Shown: piece after piece, positions 10,746 to 21,600 of the stretch
Layout: each line of letters begins with the position of its first letter
Position numbering within the stretch: position 1 is the first letter of the stretch
Assembly: GCA_001430745.1 (NCBI GenBank)
Contig: KQ482051.1
Span: 48,807 to 73,836 of the forward strand
DNA from: Auxenochlorella pyrenoidosa
Taxonomy: Eukaryota; Chlorophyta; Trebouxiophyceae; Chlorellales; Chlorellaceae
DNA: 25,030 nt
Direction: 5' to 3'
Made by a program: the position numbers and the translations under genes
The notes under the pieces: generated by a model
Database searches by the model: none
Told to the model about the DNA's origin: nothing
The model's input: the letters and a program-made list of their open reading frames with translations, nothing else

Positions 10746-13338
10746 TCACTCGGTGAAGTCCCTGTAGCGTGGGTCGCTCAGGGGGCGCAGCTCGGTGGCC
10801 TTGTGCAGGTGGTTGGGGTCGATGTTTACCAGAGGGACCCAGGTCAGGTCGTTCACGGGGGCAAGGTCCTGCGCCTGCACCCAGGGGGAGGGGGGAGGGC
10901 GTCGGCGGGGCCGCCGGTGGCTGCGTTGCGCGTGCGGGTTGGCGCGGCACAGAGGGGCACGTTGCCTGGCAGGACCATGCGCCTCGTGCCTGCCGCAGTG
11001 ACTAGCACCATGTCCCCTGCTGGCATCAGGCCGGGATGGCCAGCCGTCTGCGGTATGCTTAGGCACGGCTTCGAGCCTGGCATCCTGCATCTTCCCAGGG
11101 CAGAGGCCTGTAGAATGGGCAGGAGGAGCCGCACCAGGAAATTGCCGTAGGCGGCATCGGTGTAGGTGTCCTTGAAGGGCGCGATCTTGATGGCAACCGC
11201 TCCGTGCGGCAGCCCCTGCCAGTGCCCAATGTTGCTGCGCGGGGGGAGCGATACAGGGGGGAGGGACTCCTTGGGATGCAGCTGCTGCGCAGCTGTTCAC
11301 AAGCAGCCCCTGGCCAGGCCAGCCCACAAGGCACCGAGGGCAGCCTGCGGTGATAAACACACACTATGTAAACACATGGGACCGCCCTGGCTGCCAGCCT
11401 GGGCTGCCCCTCACCTGCCGTGCACATGCACAACAACCGTCTGCCGCGCCCACAGCCGGAACTGCTCGGCCACGCCCAGGTCCTGCGGATTAAGGCAGGG
11501 CACGCTTTGGGTGCCTGCGACACCCCTCCAGCCAGCCAGCTCTCGTACAGCAGACACTCCTGCGCCTACGACAGCAAAAGCCCGCCAAGCGGAGGCAGGG
11601 CTTGCCTCCATGTACTGCAGCGACACCTCCACACGCTTGGGGGAGTAGCGCCGGCGCAGCGTGCGCAGCAGCGTGTTCACATTCAGCAGGTGCCGGTGGC
11701 TCTCGTACGCCCTGCGGGGGTTGTATGGCAGCCCGGCAGCGATGAGCAGTGCAAGCGTGGTGACACTCACGTGCATGGCATGGGCAGAGGCAGGCCGGTG
11801 ATGCGTCGCGCTGGGTGGAACAGCCACATCTGACTCCCCTGTGACACATCCACCGCAGGCAGCCCTCACAGCCACGCCCAGTGCCCCATCCGCATCCCAG
11901 CCTCGCCTGTCCACAATCATCACCCGCACAGGGTCCAGGGGCGCTGCCTGGCTGGTGGGGAAGCCCAGGCAGGCGCCCAGCGTGTCCCGCCAGCTGCCCA
12001 GCAGGCGCGGCGTGGGCGGCGCCTTGCCGCGCGACCCGTCGTGGCAGTGGCCGTAGTGCGAGCGGCAGCGCGGCCCCAGGCCCAGCCAGGCCTCCTCCAC
12101 GCGCACCACAGCTTCCCGCCAGCTGCCGTTCAGGTGGCGCACCGGCTGGTCCGACATGCAGGACAGTACGTCGCGGTACCAGGGCGGGTAGGCATCCCAC
12201 CCAGCGGGCGGGTCATCCGGCCGGCACCTGCGCGGCACCGCATCAATCAGCTGCAGGCTGCCGCGGTCGGCGTAAGAGCAGTGGCCTGCGCAGCAGCAGG
12301 AGCCGGCAAGGTGGCCGCCAACTGCTGAGTGAGGGCCAGGGTTCGCTGCAGCCCTTGGCTGGCGCACAGGCAGGCATGCTGGCAGGACGGCGTAGCCTGC
12401 ATGCAGGCGAGCCACAGCATGCGGCGCATTTTGTACAGCTCACGCCTGACGGAGTTCCACTTCTGTGGGTCCTGTCGCAATGCATCCTCGCGGCCCTGCT
12501 TGAGCCACAGCTGGGGAGCCCCAGACCCACCCATGATCTCGCACAAGAACATCCACAGGGTGGTGATGCGCTCTGTCATGCCATCCCCAAAGCTGCGGGG
12601 GGTGGCGGCCAGCAGGAGGTGCAGAGAGCGAAACCAGCCTGACAGGGCAGCTGCATTCCACCAAATTCAGCCCATGCACGGACCCTGCATGTTGCCCTGC
12701 ACCCAGGCACACCCAGCCCCTCTCACTTGATGTAGGCAAGCTCCTCCGAGCAGCCCTTGCCCTGCACGCTCGAGCGCATGACATAGGCCCGCTGAACGCG
12801 CTGTGACCCAGCCCCCGGCGCCAGCAGCGCGCAAAACGCGTCAGGGGTGACGGCTTTCGGCAGCAGCGGGCGGCCGTACTGCACAGTAGGCAGCTGCCGC
12901 CGCTCTGCACGACCCAAAGAGGGCAAAGGGGGGTGGCAGATCAACCCGCCACGCTCGGTGCAGCGCCTGCAGAGACTGGGCTAAGTTCCCAAGGCAAGAC
13001 ATCCAGCTCAAAGATCAGTCCTCACCTTTGTTGACGTAGTACGCTGTCCCCCGATACAGATACAGGTTGCTCACGCGGCACCAGGCAGTCCTTGCGTCGG
13101 GCGGGGTGCCTGGCGGGTCTGCAGGCTCCCAGCACTCTGCCTGTGAAGGCGCCAGGTCCAGCTGCGTTGGGAGTCAATTTGCGTTCTAGCTACGTGCACA
13201 TGAGGGTGTGGACTGATAGCGATGAGAACGCGGGCAGGTTGCAGGCAAGCATCATACCGGGTCTGCAACCGCTGCCGCCCGGGCCAGCAGGACCGCCGCC
13301 GTCGCAATCAGCACCGCAGCATCGCGGGCTGCAGGCAT
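10746..13338 (-). CDS. GT61-type glycosyltransferase (DUF563 family), secretory-pathway
   Basis: GT61 enzymes add xylose, arabinose or GlcNAc to glycans in the ER/Golgi lumen; the substrate here is unknown. Best model, about 490 residues: 13338-13258, 13140-13026, 12904-12727, 12592-12444, 12285-11907, 11711-11606, 11482-11415, 11234-10961 and 10868-10746, all in phase. The first exon is a signal peptide or signal anchor (AAVLIATAAVLLARAAAVADP). Then come CW...WCRVSNLYLYRG, YINFGDGMTERITTLW (the usual N-x-x-H/F region), PVRVMIVDRAYESHRHLLN, VEVSLQYMEDLGVAEQFR and TVVVHVHGSNIGHWQGLPHGAVAIKI, which follows the family's HGA/HGS-x-L-x-N...LP-x-G-A-V-x-I pattern. Two introns appear to use GC donors (11906 and 11605). 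An alternative shorter exon 4 ends at 12531. The last donor (10961) is least secure. Confidence 0.78.
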
Positions 13339-13751
13339 CTCTCAGGATTCTGTCTGCGTCGAGTGGGCATGAAAAGCCCTGCGCCAGCTCCGAAGAACGG
13401 GCCCGCCCAAGAACAGCGCCGACGTTCAGCTGGTGTTGCGCTTCAAAAGATCGGGAGAACACAGGACGATTGATGGCAAGGTGATAAAGGAGATAGAACA
13501 ATCAGCTGGCACGATCTGGCAGCGGTGGCAGTAGGGCAGCGCCAGCGGGCGGCAGCGGGCAGCGGGCGCAGAGGCAGAGGGATGGGTAGGCACCCGTTCA
13601 CTGCGCCACAGTCAGCACAGTCACCAGGCACTGCTTGACAACTAAGCTTCCTAACTGGGTGATTGTCCGGCAGTGCAGCCAGCAACAGGGTTGAGATTCT
13701 GCACAGAAGGAGCGGCAGCCAGATGTGCAGAACAAGCAGGCGAAGCGGGGT
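13339..13751 (-). promoter_or_regulatory. Upstream region of the GT61 gene and 3' region of the H2B-like gene
   Basis: A 413-bp tandem spacer between two minus-strand genes. It should hold the 3' UTR of the H2B-like gene and the promoter of the glycosyltransferase gene. No TGTAA is seen on the minus strand. I recognise no other element. Confidence 0.4.
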
Positions 13752-15025
13752 TCACTCAGCAGGCCCGTGTGGCTGCGCATTCTCCTTGCTTCCCGCGCTG
13801 CCCGCCGCAAGCACCGTGGCTGCCGCTGCTGCACCGCCTGCCGCAACTGCCTGCTTCTGTCGCTTAATGCCCTTGAGCGACTGCTTGTCCTGCAGGCCAG
13901 CGTCAGGGTGCAGTGCCCGGGTTGTGAGCGAGTCATGGGGCGGCCATGCAGGATGAGGAGTGTGGGGGCAGGTGGTGCCAGTCCGAGCCCTGTTTGGCGG
14001 GCGGTAGCAAAGCCCCCCCACCACCCCAACACACACACACACACCACACACACACCACCCTCACCCCTCCCCAATGTACACCCTGCCCGCCCTCACCAGG
14101 TGCCACGCCTTCTTGGTCACCGCTGGCAGGTAGGGCCGCAGCTTGCCATCCGAGGGCTCCCCGGGCAGAACCCGCTTCAGCGCCTGCACAAGGAGGTGTG
14201 ACGGGAGGGAGCCATGCTCGGCGGCGGGGTCTGGAGTCGCAGAGAAGGATGCACGGGTCTGCGCCCGAGGTTGACAGCAGGATGGGGAAGGGGGCTGTGC
14301 CCACCCGGTGGCTGCTTGCAAAACAGGGAGCCTGCCATGGCTGCTCCGCAGAATGAGCCCCCTCCCCCACAGTTATGAGCCCCACCGTGTGAGCGCCCGA
14401 AGCTGCCAGTTGACTGCCAGCGCCCCACCTTGTGGATGTCCAGGCTGGTCAGCGTGCTGAGCTTCTGCCTGCGCTGCGCCTCGTGCTCGTCGTCGCCGCC
14501 GCCGCCAGCCTGCGCCGCCGGGCCGCTCTCGGTGCCGCCCGCCACGGCCGCGTCAGCGTCGGCATGCGCGGCGCTGGCGGCGTTCACGCGGCACGCCTCA
14601 TCCAGCACGCGTGCGGCCAGCTCGTCCAGCAGGCGGCCCAGCACGCGAACGCTGCCGTGGTCCAGCTCGGCACCCGGCTGCATGCGCTGCAGCCGGCCGG
14701 TCAGCCACGTGCCCAGCTCAGCATCGAAACCCTCCCCCTCCTGGCCCTCCTCATCATCTGCGGCCAGACCCTTGCTGCCTCCGCCGCCGCCGCTGCTGTC
14801 GCCAGCTGCTGCCGCCTGACGAGGCGCGGCGGCGGCCAGAACGTCAGGGTTTTGCCGCTGCGCACTTTGCTCCTGCGCGGCAGCGTGCTGCTGTTCAAAC
14901 GCCTGCTCTCTGGGAAATTGCTCGGGGCCTGGAGCTGTAGAGCCCTGAGCATTGCAGGCAGGAGCGGCGACGGCGGCACAGCCTGCCAACTCCTCAGCGC
15001 CTTGAGCAGCCGGGGGAGCGAGCAT
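13752..15025 (-). CDS. Divergent histone H2B-like fold protein with long N-terminus and loop insertion
   Basis: Exons 15025-14429, 14183-14097 and 13889-13752 join in phase 0 to 273 residues. Residues 1-95 are Ala/Gln/Gly-rich with an acidic patch (DDEEGQEGEG). Residues 101-118 fit H2B helix 1. Residues 121-152 (core VRVLGRLLDELAARVLDEACR) fit helix 2. An insertion with Gly and acidic residues (about 153-188) sits in loop 2. Residues 190-206, STLTSLDIHKALKRVLP, correspond to H2B STITSREIQTAVRLLLP, followed by GE and PAVTKKAW, like GEL...KAVTKYTS of the C-terminal helix. The tail is basic then Ala-rich (KQSLKGIKRQKQ). What I see is the motif order and spacing; histone-fold assignment is inference. 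It could instead be another histone-fold factor. Canonical H2B is about 115-150 residues and highly conserved, so this is neither a normal core histone nor a small variant. Confidence 0.65.
14028..14058 (+). repeat. CA microsatellite in intron 2 of the H2B-like gene
   Basis: Interrupted CA dinucleotide repeat, preceded by C-rich sequence; on the coding (minus) strand this is a GT/G-rich stretch in the first half of the intron, shortly after the donor. Confidence 0.9.
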
Positions 15026-15396
15026 CGTAGAATGTCACCCGGTTGGCGAGCACGGCGCAGCTTACGGGGCGCGAGGGAAGGCAGGGCACTTGAACTTGAA
15101 GGGCCTGCTGTGGGCGCCGCGACGGCATTGCAGCAACCGAGCCCCTGGGCCAGGCATGGCAGATCGCGTCGTCCCTATACTGTTGGAGCGCTTCTTTCAT
15201 TGCCAGACTCTCTCGTTTACCCGCAGGGCTCCTCCCGCCCTCTTCCTTCGTTCTCTGCCCTCATTGCAAGCAAGCGTGCCCCCCCTTGGTGCCCTCAATC
15301 GAAAAGATGGATGTCTAAGGCTCTCTGGCTGCCCATAGCAGCGGCCGCTCTCCCAACGACTGTCCGCACTGGTTCGGAACTGCCCGGATCAGCAAG
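15026..15396. promoter_or_regulatory. Divergent promoter region, H2B-like gene / histidine phosphatase gene
   Basis: 371 bp separates the two start codons, so both promoters and 5' UTRs must lie here and are probably shared or overlapping. The middle (around 15180-15300) is less GC-rich than the flanks. No TATA box or known histone-gene element was recognised. Confidence 0.5.
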
Positions 15397-17969
15397 ATGG
15401 GCGCGGGCAAAAGCGCCGGAAAGAGCCGGCTGTCGGGCAAGCGCAGCGAAGACCGGAGCGCCAAACGCCACAAACCGGCGCTAGCGGCGCCGGCACAGCG
15501 GGGCAGCATTCGGCAGTTTCTGCAGCCCCTGCCGGTGAGAAGAAGATGCAGCTGCTTGTGCCTTGGACAGCCGCCACTTCATTGTCAACTGGACAGTGTG
15601 TGCTGGGTGCCACCTTTGTCGCCGGCTGGCCCCTGCTGGCTGCTCCTCTGCTCCCGTGTCGCCCCACGACTGCCTCCCCCCTGCCTGCCCACCCGCCTTC
15701 CTTTCCTCTGCCCTGCCTGCGCAGCAAGCCCCGCGACAAAGAGGTGGCGATGCCTCACGGGACAGCAGTACCGAGCCAGAGGACGATGCAGGCCAGCTGC
15801 CTAGCCAGACTCCGGGGATGCCGCTGCTGGCTGCAGATGCAGCGCCTCCCACGGGGGCACCCACCGGCGCAGGCGCAATGTTGCAGACCGCCCTGCTGCG
15901 CAGCCTGCAGCATCGCTTCGCGACGCAGCAGGCGCTGGACACACCAGCCGGCTGGCCGCCCCGGGACGCCCAGCAAGAGGATGAGCAGCAGGAGGCAGCA
16001 CAGCCGCAGCAGGTGCAGCATGACGCGCCAACGAGCCCGCGTGATGACGACGAGGACAGCTTTCAGATCTTCTCCCAGCTAGCGTACGAGCCCACCTTCC
16101 TGAGCCAGCGGCCGCCAGAGCTGGATGCCGAGCCAGGAGGGGGCACCTCCCAGGTGGCCACCCAAACGCAGGCAGAGCTCGGCAGCAGCCAGTGGAACAA
16201 CGGGCCCGCTGGGTCGAGGGCCCCGGCTGGCAGCTTGGCCGCAGCAGCAGGCTTTGGGGCAGCAGAAGCCGCAAACAATGGGGGCGGCGAGGGGGATGAC
16301 CTCGACTGGCCCCCCGCCAGCCAGCAGTGCACGCAGCCGCATTCTCAGCCACCGCAGCCGGACGAGGCGGTGCCGCGCGCCTCTGGCGTCGCGCTCAAGA
16401 CCACGCCGGCGCTCCAGTCGGTGGAGCGCGTGCAGGTCGACGGTGGCGGCGCCTCAGGCACGCCCTGCTGGCCAGGACTGCAATGCAGGATGGCTGACCG
16501 CTCTGCCTGCATCCCAACCACCTGTCCACACTTCTTCTTAAGGCTTGCGCAGCCCTGCCCGTCGACCGCTTGCTGGCCACAACGTGTATTGCTCTGTCAG
16601 CTTGTTGGCAGCAAGCCAGCACCATGTGCTGGCCCAGAGCCACAGTCCTCCCTGCCTGCCCCTCGCTGCAGACCAGAAGATGTTCCCGCTGTTCCGCCGG
16701 CGCGACGGCTGCAAGAGGCTCTACATCGTGCGCCACGGCGAGTCCACGTGCAACGCAGCCATGGCGGCGCGGGGCTCCGGCTGGGCAGACCCCCAGATCT
16801 TTGATGCGCAGCTCACGGACAAGGGGAAGCAGCAGGTGGGTGGGTGGGTGGGTGGTGGCGGGGGGGAGGGGGGGAGGGGGGGGGCCGACGGTGCGCTGCT
16901 TGATCGGCCGCCGGCATGGATAGCCTTTCGGCGGGTCAAGGTTACAGCAGGGCACCGACATGGCAGGCTGGCTGTGCTTGGACGCGATGGCGCAGTTGAT
17001 AGATACCATGCAGCAGCAATGCGCAATCCCGTCATCAACAGGAGGCCGCAAGCAGGTTGGCCATGCCATCAGCAGCTGCTGAGCTTGCTGCCCGACATTC
17101 CCCTGCTGCAACCTCTGCAGGCCCGTGCGCTGCGGCAGGAGCTGGCCAAGCTCAGCCTGCCGCCCGACACGCTGTGGATCACCTCCCCACTGCAGCGCGC
17201 CATGCAGACGCTGCTGCTGGCCTGCCCACACGCGCACCTGCTGGGCGAGGGCAGTGGCGGTGGCCACAGCGCAAGCGGCAGCGCCGAGAACAGCTCGGCG
17301 GTGCCAAACGGCGGTGGCGGAGCTGCGCCCAAGGTGGCGGTTCTGCACACAATTACCGAGAAGGTGGGTGCCATGCATGCAGCAGAGCGTGTTGCTGGCT
17401 GAGGCGATCACTCGTGCCTGCCTGCCTGCCTGCCTGCTTCCCCGGTGCTGCGCTGATGCTGCCCACCCTGCCGTCCTGCATGCCCGCAGGTCATCACTTG
17501 CGGCGACATTGGCCACCCTGCCAGCGAGCTGCGCAAGCTGTACCCCCAGCTGGAGTGGCAGCTGGCGGGGCTGCCGGAGATGTGGTGGCACTGCCCGCCG
17601 GGCAAGCCCAACTGCGCGCTGCAGAAGCGGTTCGGCAGCAGCGAGAGCAAGGACCTCGTGCTGGTGGGTGCGGGGCCCAGCCTGCGCCGGCTGCGGGGGC
17701 CGCAGCTGCCTCTGGCGCCCTCTCATGCCCAGATAACTAGAAACAGAAGGACGAGAATGAGGATGCCACAACCCTCCCGCTGCCCCACTCCCTGGCCCTT
17801 GCGTGTGCAGTCGCGCATCGGCGCCTTCCGCCGCTGGCTGCAGGAGCAGCCTGAGAAGGTCGTCGTAGCCGTGGGGCACAGCAGCTACTGGCGGCACTTT
17901 GAGGAGGTGTGCCGCGGCACCAAGCCCACGCACATGAGGAACTGCGAGGTCCGCCTGATCCACTTCTGA
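15397..17969 (+). CDS. Histidine phosphatase (phosphoglycerate-mutase-like) with long disordered N-terminal extension
   Basis: Exons 15397-15534, 15725-16442, 16672-16835, 17121-17363, 17490-17663 and 17811-17969 join in phase to 531 residues. Residues 1-46 are strongly basic (SGKRSEDRSAKRHKP, NLS-like) and end in GSIRQFLQPLP, which resembles a degenerate PCNA-binding box. Residues 47-285 are low-complexity, rich in Gln, Ala, Pro and acidic residues. The catalytic domain starts near 286: YIVRHGEST (R306, nucleophile H307), then SPLQR (R366), ITEK (E420) and VGHSSYW (H502), the full set expected of a branch-1 histidine phosphatase. A Ser/Gly-rich insertion lies near residues 385-405. The family removes phosphate from varied small molecules or proteins; the substrate cannot be told. 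Exon 2 ends at a weaker donor (GACG|GTGGCG) chosen by phase. It could be cytosolic if the basic N-terminus is not an NLS. Confidence 0.85.
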
Positions 17970-18637
17970 GCGCGCCGCGCTGCAGAACGCTGCTTCTGCC
18001 GGATGCCTGCCTGCCTGCTGTTTGTTTCATGGCCCGCCCACACCTCACCCTCTCCTCAGACAGCAGATGCTGTCTCTTTATCTTGCCTCCAACTCCCCAA
18101 CCAAACTGATGACCGCACTGGTGACGGCGCCTTGCTCAGGGCATTGAGCCCCTTGTTGCCTCCCCCAAAACAACATGCCGACACGCACACAGACCCCGCT
18201 CAGCAGTGTACACTTGGCAGACTTTTTCCACCCACTCCATATTCCTTCTCACCCATCCATTTCCCATGCCGTTGCTCAGCTCTGCTCTCTTTTCCCCTTC
18301 CCCGACCCGCCCGTAGCGCCCTCGTAGGGTGCAGGCCTCTGCGCTGGGCCCATGACAATCTCTTAGCTGGATGCGCATGCGAGTAAACTATTCCGGCTCG
18401 CTGCGAGCCCAGCTTACGGGATGAGGGCACATCTTGGGATGGCCAGGCACGTATCGACGGCGGCTGCGGCGCCCTTGCCATGCTGCCCGCTGGGCCCAGC
18501 AATCCCAGCAGGCGACGAGCACGCATTCCCCCCGTGAATGCGCCGCAGCTTAACATTTTCAGTGAGCCGCCCGTGTCAGCCCGCAAACAGAGGGCTCAGC
18601 CACTGTACTTTTCCAAGAACTGCGAGCGGCGCCACAA
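17970..18637 (+). promoter_or_regulatory. Intergenic region between histidine phosphatase and CYP97B genes
   Basis: About 670 bp in tandem orientation. It should contain the 3' UTR of the phosphatase gene and the promoter of CYP97B. No TGTAA is visible; a TGTAC variant lies near 18206. No gene or repeat was recognised. Confidence 0.45.
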
Positions 18638-21600
18638 ATGCAGCTGGCGGCACGGCAAGTGGCGATGCCGACCATCGCCAGGGCAGGCGCCGCTCCCGTG
18701 CAGCGCGGCCAGGCGGGGCTGCACTCGCGGGCGCCGGCAGTGCCGCTGCTGCCGCGGGCGCCGCTGCCGCAGCTTGTCCGGCAGGCGCGAGTGGCAGCGC
18801 CACGTCGCGGCCCTGCCCCCGCCCGCGCATTCCTGTCCACGGAGCAGCTGGTTGGGCTGGCCATCTTCTTCTCGCCCTCGGTGGCCGCCCTCATCTATGC
18901 CTTGATCAAGGGCAAGGGCAACCTGACAGATGGCCTCAGCCGGCTGCTGACCGAGGTTTCCCAGGTGGGTGCTGGCCCCGTGCTGCTTGCCTGGGTATAC
19001 AGAGCTATGGTTGGCATGAGGGAGGGGTAAAGCCAAGGGCATGCTGGAGATTGAAGACGGCGCCTTGCAGCGCGGCCGCGCCGCCCCTGCCCTTGCGTGC
19101 CGCCAGAGCGCCGCCATCGCTGCCGCTGCCCCTGCAGGGCTACTTCCAGCCGGACGTGGGAGGCAAGAACATCCCAGTGGCGCAGGGCGAGCTGTCTGAC
19201 CTGGCGGGCGACGAGCCGCTGTTCAAGGCGCTCTACAAGTGGTGCGTGCCTGCGCAGGTGCAGGTGCACAGGCAGCGCTGGCTGCTGCGGGCAGGCCCGC
19301 GGCTGCTGGCCCGCCGGCATGCGCGCCGTCGTGGCGTGCCGTGTGTGGCACGGCACGCCAGCCGGCCCCTCCACGCACCGCCCGCGGTCCCACCGCAGGT
19401 TCCTGGAGAGCGGCGGCGTGTTCAAGCTCGAGTTTGGGCCCAAGGCGTTCATTGTGGTGTCTGATCCGGTGGTGGTGCGCCACCTGCTGAGGGTGCGCTT
19501 TTGAGGGGCGTGGGGAGGCCGCAGGCTGCGCCATTCTGTGCATGCTTCTCACAACCGGCGCCGTCTGCCCATGCCTGGCGCGGCGGGGGCGCCTTTCAGG
19601 CACGCCCAGTATGAAGCTTCGCCCCAGCGCAAGCCCTGCCAGCCAGCTTTAGAGGCCCAGCCAGCCCCCTGGCCGCCTCGAGCCTGCAGGAGAACTACAC
19701 CAACTATGACAAGGGCGTGCTGGCCGAGATTCTGGAGCCCATCATGGGCAAGGGGCTGATCCCCGCCGACATGGAGACCTGGAAAGTGCGGCGCCGCGCC
19801 ATCGTGCCTGGTGAGGCGCCGCCAGAGGGGCGCCGCGCGAGCAGCCCCTGCTTCCACCCGGCGCTGGCGATGATGCAGGCATGCATGCCGGTGGCGCGGG
19901 TGGGCCGGCTTGGCTCGCGCAGCAGCCGAGCACGCTGAGGGGGTGGGGGTGGGGGGTCGCAAGCGCTGGTGCAGTACACAGCGCAAGCCCATGACCGGCC
20001 CACCACCTGTCTGTCCCCTCCCTTCCGCGCCGCCCGCTCCGCAGGCTTCCACCGCGCCTACCTGGACGCCTGCGTGGCCATGTTTGGCCGCTGCTCCATG
20101 CAGACGGCCGCCAAGCTGGAGGCGGCGGTGGCGGCGGGCGGCCCCGGCGGGCAGCCCGCGGTGCTGGACATGGAGACCGAGTTCCTCAACCTGGGGCTGG
20201 ACATCATCGGCCTGGGGGTGTTCAACTACGACTTTGGCAGCATCACGCGAGAGTCGCCCGTCATCAAGGCAAGGAGGACCGCCGCGCCCGCCCCGGCCCG
20301 CCGGCCGCCTGCCGACTGCCCGCTGCAGGCTGCTGAACGCAGGTCCAGGCGTTATGTGCAGCTGCCGGCCCTCTAAGGCACGCCAGTGAGCGCTGGCTGG
20401 AGCCTGACACGGCAGTGGTTGGAGCATGGCGCGCTGCCGCCCACCTGAGCCCCTACCCGCCCAGCTGCGCAGGCGGTGTATGGCGTGCTCAAGGAGGCGG
20501 AGCACCGCTCCACTTTCTACATCCCCTACTGGAACCTCCCGCTCGCAAAGTACCTGGGTGAGCGGCGCTCGCCTGCCAGAGCGCTTGCCCGCTGGCCTGC
20601 TTGTTTGCGTTTGTAGCCTGCCAGCGCACCACGCAGCCCGCTCCTTGCTGCCCCCATGCACTGCCTCCCCAAGGCCCCCCCTCCACACGCCCCCGCGCAC
20701 CTGGGCTGCAGTGCCCCGCCAGCGCAAGTTCAACGCCGACCTGGCCGTCATCAACGAGTGCCTGAACGAGCTGATCGACCTGGTGGGGTGGGGTGGGGGG
20801 GGGCGGGCGGGGGCGTGCGTGTGGCGGGGTATGTGAGTGTGTTGGGCGGAGCGTTTCAGCGTGTGTGAGCGTGGTGTCTGCGTGCCTCAGCACGCTCGTG
20901 CGCATGGGGGCCAGAAGCGTGGGGCATGGGGCTGGGTTGGCGGGAGGGGCGGGTGGGACCGGTTTCGAAGACGTGCGGTGGTTTGGGAGCTGGCGCAGCG
21001 GTGCGTAGCCAGGACACACGCCACGCCACCGGGAGCTGCCGTCGTGTTCCTATGCCACCCTGTGCTGATGGCCGTGGCAGCCCCGCCCCGTGCCATGCGC
21101 AGGCCAAGAAGACGCGGCAGGTGGACGACATTGAGGCGCTGCAGGCCCGCGACTACAGCAAGGTGGGGGCCCCCTGGCGCCGCGCACGCCGCGCCGCGCT
21201 TTGCCGCTGCCGCGCCGGGTGCCCTCTGCTTGCTGCGCCCGCCGGCCGCGTCCTGCCTGCGCCTGTGCCACGCGCTGCAGCGGAGCCCTTGGCACCACCT
21301 GAACGTCAGACCCCTGGCTGTGCGCGCCCCTCTTCCATGTTTTCTTCTTGTCTCGCGCTGGAGCATCGCCCACCACCACCACCACCCACCCACAAACAAA
21401 CACAGACACACACACCCTCCCCCCCCCCCCCTACCACCACACACACACACACACACGCAGGTCAAGGACGCCTCCCTGCTGCGCTTCCTGGTGGACATGC
21501 GCGACGCCGACCTGGACAACAAGCAGATGCGCGACGACCTCATGACAATGCTCATCGCGGGTGCGCCCTGGGGGCCCAGCCTGGCGCCCTGCGCGCCCAG

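Noticed and set aside
9894..11150. 418-residue plus-strand Cys/Arg-rich frame
   Set aside because: Antisense shadow of the membrane protein and glycosyltransferase exons, without a recognisable domain.
14028..14058. Possible CRISPR-like or telomere-like short repeats (CA, GGCA and CCCA tracts)
   Set aside because: They are simple microsatellites and intronic C-runs without unit-spacer structure or telomere motif.
15360..15380. GGTTCGGAA as a tRNA T-arm
   Set aside because: No matching acceptor, D-arm or anticodon stem could be arranged around it.
16395..17963. 522-residue minus-strand open frame
   Set aside because: It lies antisense to the histidine phosphatase exons, crosses their introns and shows no conserved motif; long antisense frames are expected at this GC content.
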